From contig CAZFSM010000010.1 of NCBI GenBank assembly GCA_964521625.1, forward strand, positions 62,001-126,000: a stretch of DNA of 64,000 nt, written 5' to 3'. Origin of the DNA: UBA1444 sp964521625 (GTDB lineage: Bacteria > Bacillota > Negativicutes > UBA1444). Both the position numbers and the translations under genes were made by a program. The notes under the pieces were generated by a model. The model had not been told where the DNA came from and ran no database searches. It worked only from the letters and a program-made list of their open reading frames with translations. Shown piece by piece: positions 1-8,802 of the stretch (position 1 is its first letter; each line of letters starts with the position of its first letter).

Positions 1-1
1 C

Positions 2-442
2 AGCGGCGCTGGAACCGGCACGCATGATATAGCGGCGGAGTTTGCCGAAATGACGGAAATTCAGGCAGGGTCATATATTTTTATGGATGGGACCTACCAA
101 AAACTGGGCCTGCCGTTTCAACAGTCGTTAACCGTGATGGCTACGGTGGTAAGTCGGCCGACGGATGATCTGGCCGTATTTGACGTAGGCGTGAAGGGGA
201 TTTCACCGGAGCGGTTTTATCCGTCTTTGCAGGGAGTGACCGGCGGAACTGCCGAGGTAAAAAGCCTATCGGAAGAACATGCAGTCGCAAATATTGCTGG
301 AGGGTTTGACCCCAAACCGGGCGAAAGATACCATTTTATTCCTAGCCATTGCTGTTCAACTGTCAATTTGTACGACTCGATGTTTGCCACCCGCAACGGA
401 ATCGTGGAAGCGATTTGGCCGATTGCCGCCCGCCGGGCGTGA
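2..442 (+). CDS. D-threonine aldolase / D-serine dehydratase-like enzyme, C-terminal part
   Basis: The reading frame is already open at the left edge, so the N-terminal PLP-binding barrel is missing and only about 146 C-terminal residues are visible. The visible part matches the C-terminal domain of DSD1/D-threonine-aldolase-like enzymes. These are PLP- and metal-dependent and cleave or dehydrate D-hydroxy amino acids. The tell-tale signature is IPSHCCSTVNLYD near the end, whose His-Cys pair is the metal-binding site of the family, and the end is intact. The stop lies one base before the ATG of the TPR gene, suggesting coupling. The nearby D-aminoacylase supports a D-amino-acid role. The exact substrate cannot be told. 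Confidence 0.82.
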   Translation, partial: SGAGTGTHDIAAEFAEMTEIQAGSYIFMDGTYQKLGLPFQQSLTVMATVVSRPTDDLAVFDVGVKGISPERFYPSLQGVTGGTAEVKSLSEEHAVANIAGGFDPKPGERYHFIPSHCCSTVNLYDSMFATRNGIVEAIWPIAARRA

Positions 443-443
443 G

Positions 444-1211
444 ATGAGACAAGACAGCCTTGCCACAGCAAGATATTACGAAGAACAGGAACAATATCAA
501 GAGGCGTTGGCTGAATACGGCAGAGCGGTGCAAGCAAGCCAGAATGACGCTGAACCACTGCTTTGCCGCGGTGCTCTGCTCGCTGAGCTGGGCCAGTATG
601 AAGCAGCTATAGCCGATTTTACGGCAGCTTTGGCGATCAATCCTTACGATGGAATGGCCTACAATAATCGAGGCGACTTATATGCCAGTGTTGGCCGACA
701 TGACGCGGCTATCGCGGACTTTACGCTGGCTTTGTCTGTAGACAACGAAGATGTCGATTCTTATTACAACCGTGGGTTATCATGGGCCGAGCTGGGGAAC
801 TTGCAAGAAGCATTGGCGGATATGGATAAAGCGTTGTCGCTGGATCCACTTCATGGTGGTGCTTACAATAATCGCGGCTTGATCCAGGTTCGAATCGGCG
901 AATATCGGCGTGCAGTTGCAGACTTTAGCAAAGCGATTGAAGTGCGGACGGGGTTTGCCTGTTCCTATGACCATCGCGGCTTGGTTTATGAAAAACTGGG
1001 CGATATTTCCCGGGCAATAGCTGATTACACTGCTGCAATTGCGATTGCACCACACAATGCCGATGCTCTATATCATCGCGCCGCCGCCTATTTGACTGTC
1101 GGCGAACCGGCGAAAGCAACTGCGGATTTCCAGTTGCTGCTCCAATATAATGACGCCAAGCATCCGTTAGTCCGGTTGGCGCGGCAGCAGTTACAGACAT
1201 TGGGGCAATAA
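444..1211 (+). CDS. TPR repeat protein
   Basis: A 255-residue protein made almost wholly of about seven 34-residue tetratricopeptide repeats, with recurrent YNNRG and AIADFT-type helices. No signal peptide or membrane segment is seen, so it is probably a cytoplasmic scaffold. The start chosen is the ATG one base after the stop of the aldolase-like gene. A longer in-frame extension would run deep into that gene and has no repeat character. It sits between a D-amino-acid enzyme and a DUF3870 gene. Its partner is unknown, and TPR proteins have no specific function that can be read from sequence. Confidence 0.85.
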   Translation: MRQDSLATARYYEEQEQYQEALAEYGRAVQASQNDAEPLLCRGALLAELGQYEAAIADFTAALAINPYDGMAYNNRGDLYASVGRHDAAIADFTLALSVDNEDVDSYYNRGLSWAELGNLQEALADMDKALSLDPLHGGAYNNRGLIQVRIGEYRRAVADFSKAIEVRTGFACSYDHRGLVYEKLGDISRAIADYTAAIAIAPHNADALYHRAAAYLTVGEPAKATADFQLLLQYNDAKHPLVRLARQQLQTLGQ

Positions 1212-1251
1212 GAAGGGGATATAGTATTGAGTTTGGCGGGGAGGAATCCGG

Positions 1252-1623
1252 GTGTACGGGCGAGATACAATTTATATCATTGGCATAGCGAAATCGCAGC
1301 AACATAATCCAATTACCCAACAATACGGGCGTTTTCTGCTCGGCTTTGTTGTTAACAAGGACACTGGAATTATCGAATCTTGTGGCAGTACGGTGGTCAT
1401 GAAGAGCACGTATGATTTTCTCGACGATCTGTTTCGCGGGCGTAATGTTGATACGGAGGGGGAGTTAATTCGCAGCGAGCTGGAAAATCGCTATTTTGGT
1501 GCGTCGCAAAAAGCAATTATGGTCGCGTTCAGAGACGCGCAGCGGCGATTCCGCTTGTTCAAAAAAGGCGTGCGCGGCGACGTACTGACGCGGCAGGATG
1601 AATTAAGCGCAAGTTCAAATTGA
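1252..1623 (+). CDS. DUF3870 domain protein
   Basis: A 123-residue protein that matches the DUF3870 family from memory: an N-terminal DTIYIIGIAKS strand, NPITQQYG, and a central segment ending in DLFRGRNV. It starts at GTG behind a GGCGGGGAGG ribosome binding site. DUF3870 genes often stand beside amino-acid or amidohydrolase genes in Clostridia and Negativicutes. Here the neighbour downstream is a D-aminoacylase. No catalytic residues are established for the family, so I assign no function. Likely part of the same locus as the aldolase-like and D-aminoacylase genes. Confidence 0.75.
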   Translation: MYGRDTIYIIGIAKSQQHNPITQQYGRFLLGFVVNKDTGIIESCGSTVVMKSTYDFLDDLFRGRNVDTEGELIRSELENRYFGASQKAIMVAFRDAQRRFRLFKKGVRGDVLTRQDELSASSN

Positions 1624-1694
1624 CAGATGTACATTCACGTGCTACAATTTGTTACACAAATTAATTACGGCTGCTTTATTTGCATTACGCAGAT

Positions 1695-1752
1695 GAAATC
1701 CGGCAACATAAACATCCTACAATTCGAGGATGCTTCTGTTTGCCGGATTTTT
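1695..1752 (+). terminator. Bulged hairpin upstream of D-aminoacylase
   Basis: Arms at about 1697-1706 (AATCCGGCAA) and 1741-1750 pair, with an inner CATCCT/AGGATG stem, and a short T-run follows at 1748-1752. It could end the DUF3870 transcript or act as an attenuator before the D-aminoacylase gene, which begins 30 bases later. Confidence 0.5.
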
Positions 1753-1782
1753 CTATAAAAATGGAGTATAGGAGGACGAAAA

Positions 1783-3384
1783 ATGAGCAATATTGTGCTG
1801 CGGGGCGGAACAATTATCGATGGGTCAGGCAGTCCTGGATACCGTGGCGATGTATGGATTGATGGCGACCAAATCAGGGCTGTAGGGGAAGTGGAGAGCG
1901 GGATCGCAGGCAAAGAAATCGATGTTTCTGGGCTGGTTGTGGCCCCGGGATTTATTGATTTGCACACGCATACTGACCGAAAAATTTTTGACAATCCACT
2001 CGGTGACAGCAAAGTGATGCAAGGCGTTACGACCGATGTGACCTCTAACTGCGGGATTGGTCCATTTCCAGCCTGCACCTCGCGAATTGCCGAACTGGAG
2101 TCATATCTGAGTACTCTTAGCGGTTCACTGCCGGCAGAAGGGGTGTGCTGGACTGACTTCAACGGATTTGCGGCTGTGGTGGAAAAAGTAAACCCCGGCA
2201 TCAACCTGGCTATGTTGACCGCGCAGGGCGCATTGCGTATCGCTGCTGTGGGCTGGGACGATCGTCCGCCGACGCAAGCCGAACTGGCTCAGATGCAACA
2301 ACTGTTGGATGAGTCGTTAAGCCAGGGCGCCTGGGGGATGTCCACCGGCTTGGTTTATCCGCCAGGCAGTTTTGCCAAAGCCGATGAATTGACAGCGCTG
2401 GGCAGGGTGCTGGCTAAACACGAAACCCTTTATACCAGTCATATTCGCGGTGAAAGTGCAACCTTGATGGACTCTGTCGAAGAGGCGATCGAACTCGGCC
2501 AGCAAAGTGGCGTTCGTGTGCAGGTGTCCCATCTAAAAGCAATCGGCAAGCCGTTTTGGGGTCAGGGACTAGCTGCTTTGCGCCGCATTGAAATAGCCAG
2601 GAGCATTGGGGTGGATATCTGGGCTGACCAGTATCCATATGAAGCTACAGCTACTTCCTTGGCGGCGTTGGTGCCCGGCTGGGCGCAAGACGGTGGAATT
2701 TCCGCGTTGCTCAGTCGGTTGGCAGATCCGGCTTTGCGTGAAACCATCCTCACAGCAATTGCTAAAGAAATGACGATTCGCGGCGGGCCGGATCGGGTAA
2801 AGATTTCTGTACTCAAAACAAAAGAAAACCAGCATTGGGTCGGTAAAACCATTCTGGATGTCGCCATTGCCAGAGGCCTTCCGGCCGAAGAGGCTGTGCG
2901 GCAGTTATTGATCGAAGAGGCCGCCAAAATCAATGCGGTCTATTTTTCCCTGGGAGAAGTCGATCTGGACGGAATTATGCAAAGCTCCATCGTAGCCGTT
3001 GGTAGCGACGGACAGGCAATGAACCCGGAGCGGGACCGGGCGGAAAATGTTCATCCGCGTTCTTATGGAACCTTTCCCCGGGTGCTGGGGCGCTATGTGC
3101 GGGAAAAACGGCTGATTTCGCTGGAGTTGGCCGTGCACAAGATGAGCGGATTGCCGTCAACCATTCTGCGGTTGCCAGACAGAGGTTTTGTCAAAGTCGG
3201 CCTCAAGGCTGACCTGACGATATTTGATCCGAACACGGTAATTGATCGGGCCGATTTTTCCAATCCACACCAGTATCCTGAAGGAATTCACTATGTATTC
3301 GTCAATGGGACACTGGCCGTAAAAAATTCAAAACTGACTGGCGAGGGCAAGGGCGAAGTGTTGAGAAAAAATGACAGGAGGTAA
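1783..3384 (+). CDS. N-acyl-D-amino-acid deacylase (D-aminoacylase)
   Basis: A 533-residue amidohydrolase-superfamily enzyme that hydrolyses N-acyl-D-amino acids to free D-amino acids in the cytoplasm. Visible signatures are the metal-binding HTHTD at residues 61-65, the NCGIG segment with Cys90 (the metal-bridging Cys of the D-aminoacylase group), the YTSHIRGE and VQVSHLKA histidine motifs, and a late GSDG carrying the catalytic Asp. The length agrees with the family's usual 480-540. The ATG has a perfect GGAGG seven bases upstream. The permease gene starts five bases after its stop, so import and deacylation are probably linked. Acyl and side-chain specificity cannot be read. Confidence 0.92.
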   Translation: MSNIVLRGGTIIDGSGSPGYRGDVWIDGDQIRAVGEVESGIAGKEIDVSGLVVAPGFIDLHTHTDRKIFDNPLGDSKVMQGVTTDVTSNCGIGPFPACTSRIAELESYLSTLSGSLPAEGVCWTDFNGFAAVVEKVNPGINLAMLTAQGALRIAAVGWDDRPPTQAELAQMQQLLDESLSQGAWGMSTGLVYPPGSFAKADELTALGRVLAKHETLYTSHIRGESATLMDSVEEAIELGQQSGVRVQVSHLKAIGKPFWGQGLAALRRIEIARSIGVDIWADQYPYEATATSLAALVPGWAQDGGISALLSRLADPALRETILTAIAKEMTIRGGPDRVKISVLKTKENQHWVGKTILDVAIARGLPAEEAVRQLLIEEAAKINAVYFSLGEVDLDGIMQSSIVAVGSDGQAMNPERDRAENVHPRSYGTFPRVLGRYVREKRLISLELAVHKMSGLPSTILRLPDRGFVKVGLKADLTIFDPNTVIDRADFSNPHQYPEGIHYVFVNGTLAVKNSKLTGEGKGEVLRKNDRR

Positions 3385-3389
3385 GTAAA

Positions 3390-4703
3390 ATGACTGACGC
3401 AGGATTTAATATTTGGTGGGGATTAGTCGGACTCATTCCTTTGTTGCTCTATATTGTGCTGGTGCTGCGGGAAATGGACCCGTTGCCTGCAACAATCATT
3501 TGTGTCGTGTTGGGGGCAATCATCAATGCAAAGAGCCTAGTTGCCGTCGGGACCGACCTGTCGAAAGCGATGGGGTCGTTTCTTGGCTTGGTCGGTCTGA
3601 TCATCATGCTGGGGCGGGGCCTCGGCGAAGTCCTGTCAGAAACCAAAGTAGCGCATACATTGGTATATAAAATTATTTACGGGATTGGTGTCAATACCCA
3701 AAAAAAAGCGCTGCTGGGGATTATGATGGCAACGATGGTCATCGTCGGACTGCTGGGGACCATGGCGGGAGGGGTAGCAATCATCGCGCCGATCGTCAAT
3801 CCGATTGCCGCTGCCGTCGGTTTGACTCCAGCTGCGGTTGCCGTGCTTTACCAATCGGTCGGGGAAGAGGCGCTTACCTTGGGGCCATTCACACCGCCGG
3901 TGGTAACGCTGATTGGCCTGACAAAGCTTGATTACGGGACGATGCTGATTACTGCCGCGTTGCCGATTGCGTTTGTCACTTTGTTGGTCACCTGGTTCAT
4001 GGTGCAGCGGATTCAACGCAGCACAGCGGAAAAAATGCCGGCGGGCGTAGCAGTGGGTAAAGAGATCGAGGCATTCCAGCCTACTCCGCACAGTCAGCGT
4101 GCCACGGCTACTTTTATTGTGATGTTTACCGCATTGATCGCTTATGGGATCTATGTGAAAGCCGCCACGCCATTTGTCATTACAGTTATGTTGGGACTGT
4201 CGTTCGTGGTGGGCATGGTGGGCGGCATGAAATTTGACGGCGTTTGCAAGTCGATCGTCAAAGGCATGGCCGGCAATGTAGGGTTGTATCTGCTGTTTAT
4301 TCTGCTGGAGTTGTTCATCAACTATGTTGAGCTGGCCGGAGGCTTTAAGGCGCTTACTTACATGTTGATGCCGATGATTAATATCGGCGGTAAAGTTGCG
4401 GTGGTCATCGCCGGAGGAGCAATTGGCGCATTTGGTATTTCCGGCGCCGTCGTGGCAGAACTTGTGACGTTGAACAAAATGTTTGCGTCATTGCTCAAAG
4501 AATATAATGTTTCGATGATAGCCTGGGCGGTAGCGTTGATTGTAGCGACAAGGGTGACCAATTTCATCATTCCTGGAAGCAATATGGTGGCGATGATGGG
4601 TTTCGCCCAATCGAACAATTTGAAAGCAATGATGCGCAACGGCTATGTGGTAGCATTGGCGCAGACCGGATTGCTGATCATTTATGCTTTTGCATTCCGC
4701 TGA
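3390..4703 (+). CDS. Ion-transporter-superfamily permease (GntP/Na+:H+ antiporter-like)
   Basis: A 437-residue polytopic membrane protein with about 11-12 hydrophobic helices and no signal peptide. The fold resembles the GntP/NhaC/CitM group, with paired re-entrant-like segments rich in Gly and Pro (for example EEALTLGPFTPP and ATRVTNFIIPGSN). It is transcribed with the D-aminoacylase gene (5-base gap, AGGAGGT ribosome binding site), so an N-acyl amino acid or another organic acid is a plausible substrate. That is inference from context. A Na+/H+ antiporter label would fit the sequence equally well. Confidence 0.75.
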   Translation: MTDAGFNIWWGLVGLIPLLLYIVLVLREMDPLPATIICVVLGAIINAKSLVAVGTDLSKAMGSFLGLVGLIIMLGRGLGEVLSETKVAHTLVYKIIYGIGVNTQKKALLGIMMATMVIVGLLGTMAGGVAIIAPIVNPIAAAVGLTPAAVAVLYQSVGEEALTLGPFTPPVVTLIGLTKLDYGTMLITAALPIAFVTLLVTWFMVQRIQRSTAEKMPAGVAVGKEIEAFQPTPHSQRATATFIVMFTALIAYGIYVKAATPFVITVMLGLSFVVGMVGGMKFDGVCKSIVKGMAGNVGLYLLFILLELFINYVELAGGFKALTYMLMPMINIGGKVAVVIAGGAIGAFGISGAVVAELVTLNKMFASLLKEYNVSMIAWAVALIVATRVTNFIIPGSNMVAMMGFAQSNNLKAMMRNGYVVALAQTGLLIIYAFAFR

Positions 4704-4744
4704 TTTATACGGGACTTGTGAAACCGAAGTGAACAGTTAATATC

Positions 4745-4782
4745 AAAAAAGGCATCCGAGCATTGTTCGGATGCCTTTTTTT
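4745..4782 (+). terminator. Rho-independent terminator of the D-aminoacylase/permease operon
   Basis: GGCATCCGA (4751-4759) pairs with TCGGATGCC (4767-4775) and is followed by seven T and preceded by six A, so it could work in both directions. Confidence 0.93.
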
Positions 4783-4834
4783 GTTGCGTGGGTTACAATA
4801 AAGACAACGGGTCATAGTTTGGGAGGAAAATTTT

Positions 4835-5980
4835 ATGCGAAAAAGAAAAAGGAAGGTCCATTTAATCTGCCTGGTTTTGCTGGCGAGTTTGCTTATGACG
4901 CAAGTGGCGGTAGCAAAATCACCAAACGGAACGGCGGATATCCCTAAGATAAATTATGTTGAGGGTCTTGTCTTGACCCAAGAAACCATGGAGGTTGATC
5001 CAGCCAGAGCTCAACGAGGCTTGGGCGCTACGCTGATTAAGGCGCGGGTGACCTCGGGTCCGGACGCCGGGCAGGAAGTCGTTATTATCAATCGCACGAT
5101 GGACCGGTCGTTTTATAACATTATGGCCAAGCCGGGCGACAAGGTGATTTTGGCTTTAATGACTGATCCATCAGGCAAAACTACCTATCACATCGCTGAC
5201 TATGAACGAGGCAGCGGGCTAATTTGGCTGGCGGGACTGTTCATCGTACTGTTGTTGCTATTCGGTCGCGGGGTTGGCCTGCGGGCGGTTTTTGTCATCG
5301 GGACGTCTTTGGTGATTTTGTATTATGGTTTTGTCGGGCAGGTGCTGGCCGGCGGGATTAACGTGCTGTTGCTGACCTTTATCGTTGCGATTTTGATTAG
5401 CTCAATTACCTTGTTTTCGGTCAGTGGCCGCGAACCCAAAACATGGGCGGCATTTATCGGCACGATGGGCGGTGTTGCTGCTGCCGGTCTGTTAGCGGCG
5501 GCAGCTGTTAAGATGATGCATTTGACTGGTCTGTCAAGTGAAGAAGCGATGATTTTGAAGGCGACGGTGCTCAAACATGTCGATTTTCAGGGGATTTTGT
5601 TTGCGGGAGTCGTATTGGGGGCACTGGGGGCTGTTATGGATGTGGCCATTTCCATTGCAGCGGCACAGCAGGAAGTCAGTCGCAACTGTCCAAGCTTGAG
5701 TCGAAAGGAGTTGTTCAGCTCAGGCATGTCGGTCGGGCGCGATGTGATGGCGACCGATGCGAACACGTTGATTCTTGCTTATGCGGGGAGCTCGTTGCCT
5801 TTGGTATTATTGATGGCATCCCAACCGGACCTTTCTATACTGAGGATATTCAACCTGGATTTATTGGTAACCGAGTTTGTTCGCGCCCTTGTCGGCAGCG
5901 TTGGTCTCGTTTTATCGATTCCGTTGACGGCTGCCGCGGGGGCGTTTCTATTGTCGGTTCACAACAAAGAAAGCTGTTGA
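4835..5980 (+). CDS. YibE/F family membrane protein
   Basis: A 381-residue protein with an N-terminal signal peptide (about residues 1-28, Lys/Arg-rich start), a soluble beta-rich segment with a GQEVVI-type strand (residues about 40-125), then roughly eight membrane helices. This is the layout of the YibE/F family (PF07907). The family's function is not firmly established. The ATG is preceded by GGGAGG. It is monocistronic, with a terminator on each side. Confidence 0.88.
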   Translation: MRKRKRKVHLICLVLLASLLMTQVAVAKSPNGTADIPKINYVEGLVLTQETMEVDPARAQRGLGATLIKARVTSGPDAGQEVVIINRTMDRSFYNIMAKPGDKVILALMTDPSGKTTYHIADYERGSGLIWLAGLFIVLLLLFGRGVGLRAVFVIGTSLVILYYGFVGQVLAGGINVLLLTFIVAILISSITLFSVSGREPKTWAAFIGTMGGVAAAGLLAAAAVKMMHLTGLSSEEAMILKATVLKHVDFQGILFAGVVLGALGAVMDVAISIAAAQQEVSRNCPSLSRKELFSSGMSVGRDVMATDANTLILAYAGSSLPLVLLMASQPDLSILRIFNLDLLVTEFVRALVGSVGLVLSIPLTAAAGAFLLSVHNKESC

Positions 5981-6006
5981 CCCGTGTTTTATACAATGAA
6001 ATATTG

Positions 6007-6048
6007 AAAATCCCGCCGATTCCAGACAAGGAAACCGGCGGGATTTTT
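6007..6048. terminator. Bidirectional terminator between yibE/F-like gene and kduD
   Basis: AAATCCCGCCG pairs with CGGCGGGATTT across an 18-base loop, with T-runs on both strands. It lies between two convergent genes and can serve both. Confidence 0.88.
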
Positions 6049-6071
6049 AATTGACGCCAAACATGAGTTGA

Positions 6072-6833
6072 TTAACGGCCCAACCAACCACCATCAACGG
6101 CAATGACCTGTCCTTGGACATATTCGGCTGCATCAGAGGCAAGGAATACGGCCAAACCCTTCATATCTTCCGGAGTTCCCCAGCGACCGGCCGGGATTCG
6201 GGCTAAAATAGCCGGGGCACGTTCGGCGCTCTTTTGCAGCGCTTCGGTCATTTCGGTTGCCATATACCCGGGGGCAATGGCGTTGACGTTGATGCCGAGC
6301 GGTGCCCATTCATTGGCGAAAGCTTTGGTCAAGCCGGCTACGGCGGATTTCGAAGCCGCATAGGAAGGCACGATAATCCCACCCTGGAAGGAAAGCAACG
6401 AGGCGACATTGATAATCTTGCCCTTTTTCTGCTTGAGCATTTCTTTGGCAGCTGCCTGGCAGAGAAAGAAGACCGCTTTTTGGTTGATCTGGATGACATC
6501 ATCCCAATCTTGTTCGGAGAATTCAATTGCTGGGGCGCGGCGAATAATGCCGGCGCAGTTGATCAAAATATCGAGACGGCCGTATTCGGCCAAAGTGGCG
6601 TCGATAATCTGCGGAATGACTTTGGTGTCGATCAGATCAGCCTGAACACCAATGCAGCGACGGCCCAGGGCTTTGATCTTATCCACGGTTTCCTGCAGGC
6701 GGGCACTGCTGGCTACGACCACGAGGTCGGCTCCCGCTTCGGCCAAACCGATCGCCATACCGGCACCGAGGCCTCGACTGGCGCCGGTGACAATAGCTAC
6801 ACGGCCTGTTAAATTGAGTTTATCAAGGATCAT
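6072..6833 (-). CDS. kduD: 2-dehydro-3-deoxy-D-gluconate 5-dehydrogenase
   Basis: A 253-residue classical short-chain dehydrogenase. It reduces 2,5-diketo-3-deoxygluconate to 2-keto-3-deoxygluconate (KDG) with NAD(P)H in breakdown of unsaturated uronates. Seen: the TGASRGLG nucleotide-binding loop (residues 16-23), NCAG, the catalytic Ser in INVAS, and the YAASK motif. The start taken is the ATG at 6833, with AAAGGGG nine bases upstream; the TTG two codons earlier sits too close to that site. The gene follows kduI by 41 bases, which makes KduD far more likely than a generic SDR. Regulation is probably by the DeoR protein at the head of the operon. Confidence 0.92.
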   Translation of the reverse strand: MILDKLNLTGRVAIVTGASRGLGAGMAIGLAEAGADLVVVASSARLQETVDKIKALGRRCIGVQADLIDTKVIPQIIDATLAEYGRLDILINCAGIIRRAPAIEFSEQDWDDVIQINQKAVFFLCQAAAKEMLKQKKGKIINVASLLSFQGGIIVPSYAASKSAVAGLTKAFANEWAPLGINVNAIAPGYMATEMTEALQKSAERAPAILARIPAGRWGTPEDMKGLAVFLASDAAEYVQGQVIAVDGGWLGR

Positions 6834-6874
6834 GTGCAAAAACCCCTTTCATACATTTGGTGAAGTTGTTTGGG

Positions 6875-7702
6875 CTACTTGAGATTTCCCATGGGCACGT
6901 GGTCCATGTCGTCAAAGGTCTGGTTTTCTCCTGCCATGCCCCAGATGAAGGTGTAATTCACAGTGCCGACACCAGAGTGAATCGACCAACTGGGCGAGAT
7001 GACGGCTTGTTGGTTGCGGATAACGATATGGCGGGTTTCCTGCGGTTGTCCCATCATGTGAAAAACAGCGGCATCTTGTGGCATATCAAAATAGAAATAA
7101 ACTTCCATCCGACGCTCGTGGGTATGGGTCGGCATCGTGTTCCACATGCTGCCGGGAGCCAGTTCGGTCAGTCCCATCACTAGTTGGCAGCTTTTGGCGC
7201 CTTGAGGATGGATGTATTTGAAAATTTTCCGCTCATTCCCCTGCAGGTTGGACCCAAGAGCGACCGGCGTAATATCAGCCCGCAGGATTTTCGTGGTCGG
7301 ATAGGCATGATGTGCCGGGGTGCTGTTAAGGTAGAAACAGGCAGGATTGGCAGGATCGGCGCTGGTAAAACGAATTTCCTTGACGCCCATTCCGACATAA
7401 AGCCCATCCGTTTTATCGAGAATATAGTCGACTCCGTCCAAGGTGACAGTGCCCCGCGGGCCGACATTGATGATGCCGAGTTCGCGGCGCTCCAAAAAGA
7501 ACGAGACGCCCATTTCTTTGCCTGCAGTGAGTTCGAGCGGTTCCGTGGGAACGGCGCCACCGGCGATGATACGGTCAACATGACTATAGACCAGATTGAT
7601 TGAACCGGGGAGCATGACGGCGGGAATCAGGAATTCCTGGCGCATTTTTTCGGTAGTATAGGTCTTGAAATCTTCCGGATGGTGGGCATAGCGTATTTCC
7701 AT
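6875..7702 (-). CDS. kduI: 5-keto-4-deoxyuronate isomerase
   Basis: A 275-residue double-cupin enzyme that converts 4-deoxy-L-threo-5-hexosulose uronate to 2,5-diketo-3-deoxygluconate. The zinc site of the family is complete: His193 and His195 in PTHTHERRME, Glu200, and His241 in SIHSG. Spacing and length agree with E. coli KduI. The ATG at 7702 has AGAGGT eight bases upstream; the TTG two codons earlier is rejected for spacing. It lies 31 bases after deoR and 41 before kduD. No pectinase or uronate transporter is adjacent, so the source of the substrate is not shown by this window. Confidence 0.95.
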   Translation of the reverse strand: MEIRYAHHPEDFKTYTTEKMRQEFLIPAVMLPGSINLVYSHVDRIIAGGAVPTEPLELTAGKEMGVSFFLERRELGIINVGPRGTVTLDGVDYILDKTDGLYVGMGVKEIRFTSADPANPACFYLNSTPAHHAYPTTKILRADITPVALGSNLQGNERKIFKYIHPQGAKSCQLVMGLTELAPGSMWNTMPTHTHERRMEVYFYFDMPQDAAVFHMMGQPQETRHIVIRNQQAVISPSWSIHSGVGTVNYTFIWGMAGENQTFDDMDHVPMGNLK

Positions 7703-7733
7703 GAACAAACACCTCTTTTCTCTATATTTTAAC

Positions 7734-8495
7734 TTAGACGACGTGAACGTGGATTCCCTGGTTTTTCAGATAAGTCTGTTCTTCACCAGAAATACGAGAA
7801 TCTGTGATGATTGTGTTGATTTTTTCAATTGGACAAAATGGGGCAAAAGCGGTGTGGTGAAACTTGCTGTAGTCAACAAGACAGATCACTTCGCGCGCTG
7901 CTGCGATCATCGTTTTTTTAACTTCTGCTTCATCAGAGTTCAACACAAATAATCCAGAGGTCAAATCCAATGCGCTCGTTCCCAGAAAGACCTTTTTCAC
8001 CTGGTATTTTTCCAGCATGCGTTCGGTATCTCGACCCACAAGAGTATAAGAACCTTCTCGGCGCAGGCGGCCCCCGGCCACAAAAAGGTTGATGTTGGTC
8101 TTGTTCATTAGTTCTAGCGCAATGTTTAAATCGCTGACCACTACCAACACGTTTTTTTCTCCCAGCAGTCGAGCCAACTCGATTGTGGTGCTACCACCAT
8201 CCAGAATCAGAGTGTCACCATCTTCGATGTATTCTAACGCTGCTGTGCCAATGCGTTGCTTTTCGGCTAAGTTTTGCAGCTTGCGCCGTTCGATGGGAAA
8301 AAGGCTGTTGACGCCATTTTTTAAGATAGCGCCGCCATGAACCCTGTCTAGTAGTCCCATGCTTTCTAAGGTGTCCAGGTCTTTTCTGATAGTTTTTGGG
8401 GTTACTGCGAATTGTTCGCTTAACTGCGAGGCATCCACACTACCGTTTTCTGACAGCAGGCGGGAAATTGCTTCCAATCGCTTTATCGCCAACAA
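7734..8495 (-). CDS. DeoR-family transcriptional regulator
   Basis: A 253-residue regulator with an N-terminal winged helix (residues about 4-58; SVDASQLSEQF and VTPKTIRKDLDTLE are the recognition helices). A DeoR sensor domain follows, with the LDGGSTT phosphosugar loop near residue 96. The start is TTG at 8495: GGAGGGG stands eight bases upstream and a consensus promoter lies just beyond, which excludes the longer ATG frame that would begin inside the promoter. It heads the deoR-kduI-kduD operon and probably represses it until a phosphorylated or keto-sugar intermediate binds. The effector is not known. Confidence 0.92.
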   Translation of the reverse strand: MLAIKRLEAISRLLSENGSVDASQLSEQFAVTPKTIRKDLDTLESMGLLDRVHGGAILKNGVNSLFPIERRKLQNLAEKQRIGTAALEYIEDGDTLILDGGSTTIELARLLGEKNVLVVVSDLNIALELMNKTNINLFVAGGRLRREGSYTLVGRDTERMLEKYQVKKVFLGTSALDLTSGLFVLNSDEAEVKKTMIAAAREVICLVDYSKFHHTAFAPFCPIEKINTIITDSRISGEEQTYLKNQGIHVHVV

Positions 8496-8523
8496 GTTAA
8501 GAACCCCTCCTTCCAATAAATCT

Positions 8524-8552
8524 ACTATACCATTCAATACGAACATTTTCAA
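8524..8552 (-). promoter_or_regulatory. Sigma-A promoter of deoR-kduI-kduD
   Basis: On the minus strand TTGAAA (8552-8547) and TATAGT (8529-8524) are separated by exactly 17 bases. Transcription would begin around 8517, leaving a leader of about 20 bases that holds only the ribosome binding site. Confidence 0.78.
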
Positions 8553-8717
8553 ACAAATTAAGAAATATCAAGAATTTCAATATTATGGACTTATATCACG
8601 TAATAGTGCAAATGAGATTTAATTTTGCTAATAGAGTCATTATGCTATTTTATAATGCAGCGAATAGAATAGCGGGTCAGTAAAGTGTGTAGCAAAAATT
8701 CTTGGGATAAAAGTAAA

Positions 8718-8746
8718 TTGACAAATGGCTGGTGAACGATTATAAT
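8718..8746 (+). promoter_or_regulatory. Perfect consensus sigma-A promoter
   Basis: TTGACA (8718-8723), 17 bases, TATAAT (8741-8746): both hexamers match the consensus at every base. It drives the Cys-rich micro-protein gene. The AT-rich sequence overlapping the -10 and start (8740-8766, with repeated ATAAT units) could hold a metalloregulator site such as a Fur box, but no clear dyad was established. Confidence 0.85.
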
Positions 8747-8802
8747 TTAATTATAAATGATAATTTTTTTCAAAAAGGCAAAATGATTGAGCGGGGTGCA
8801 AA

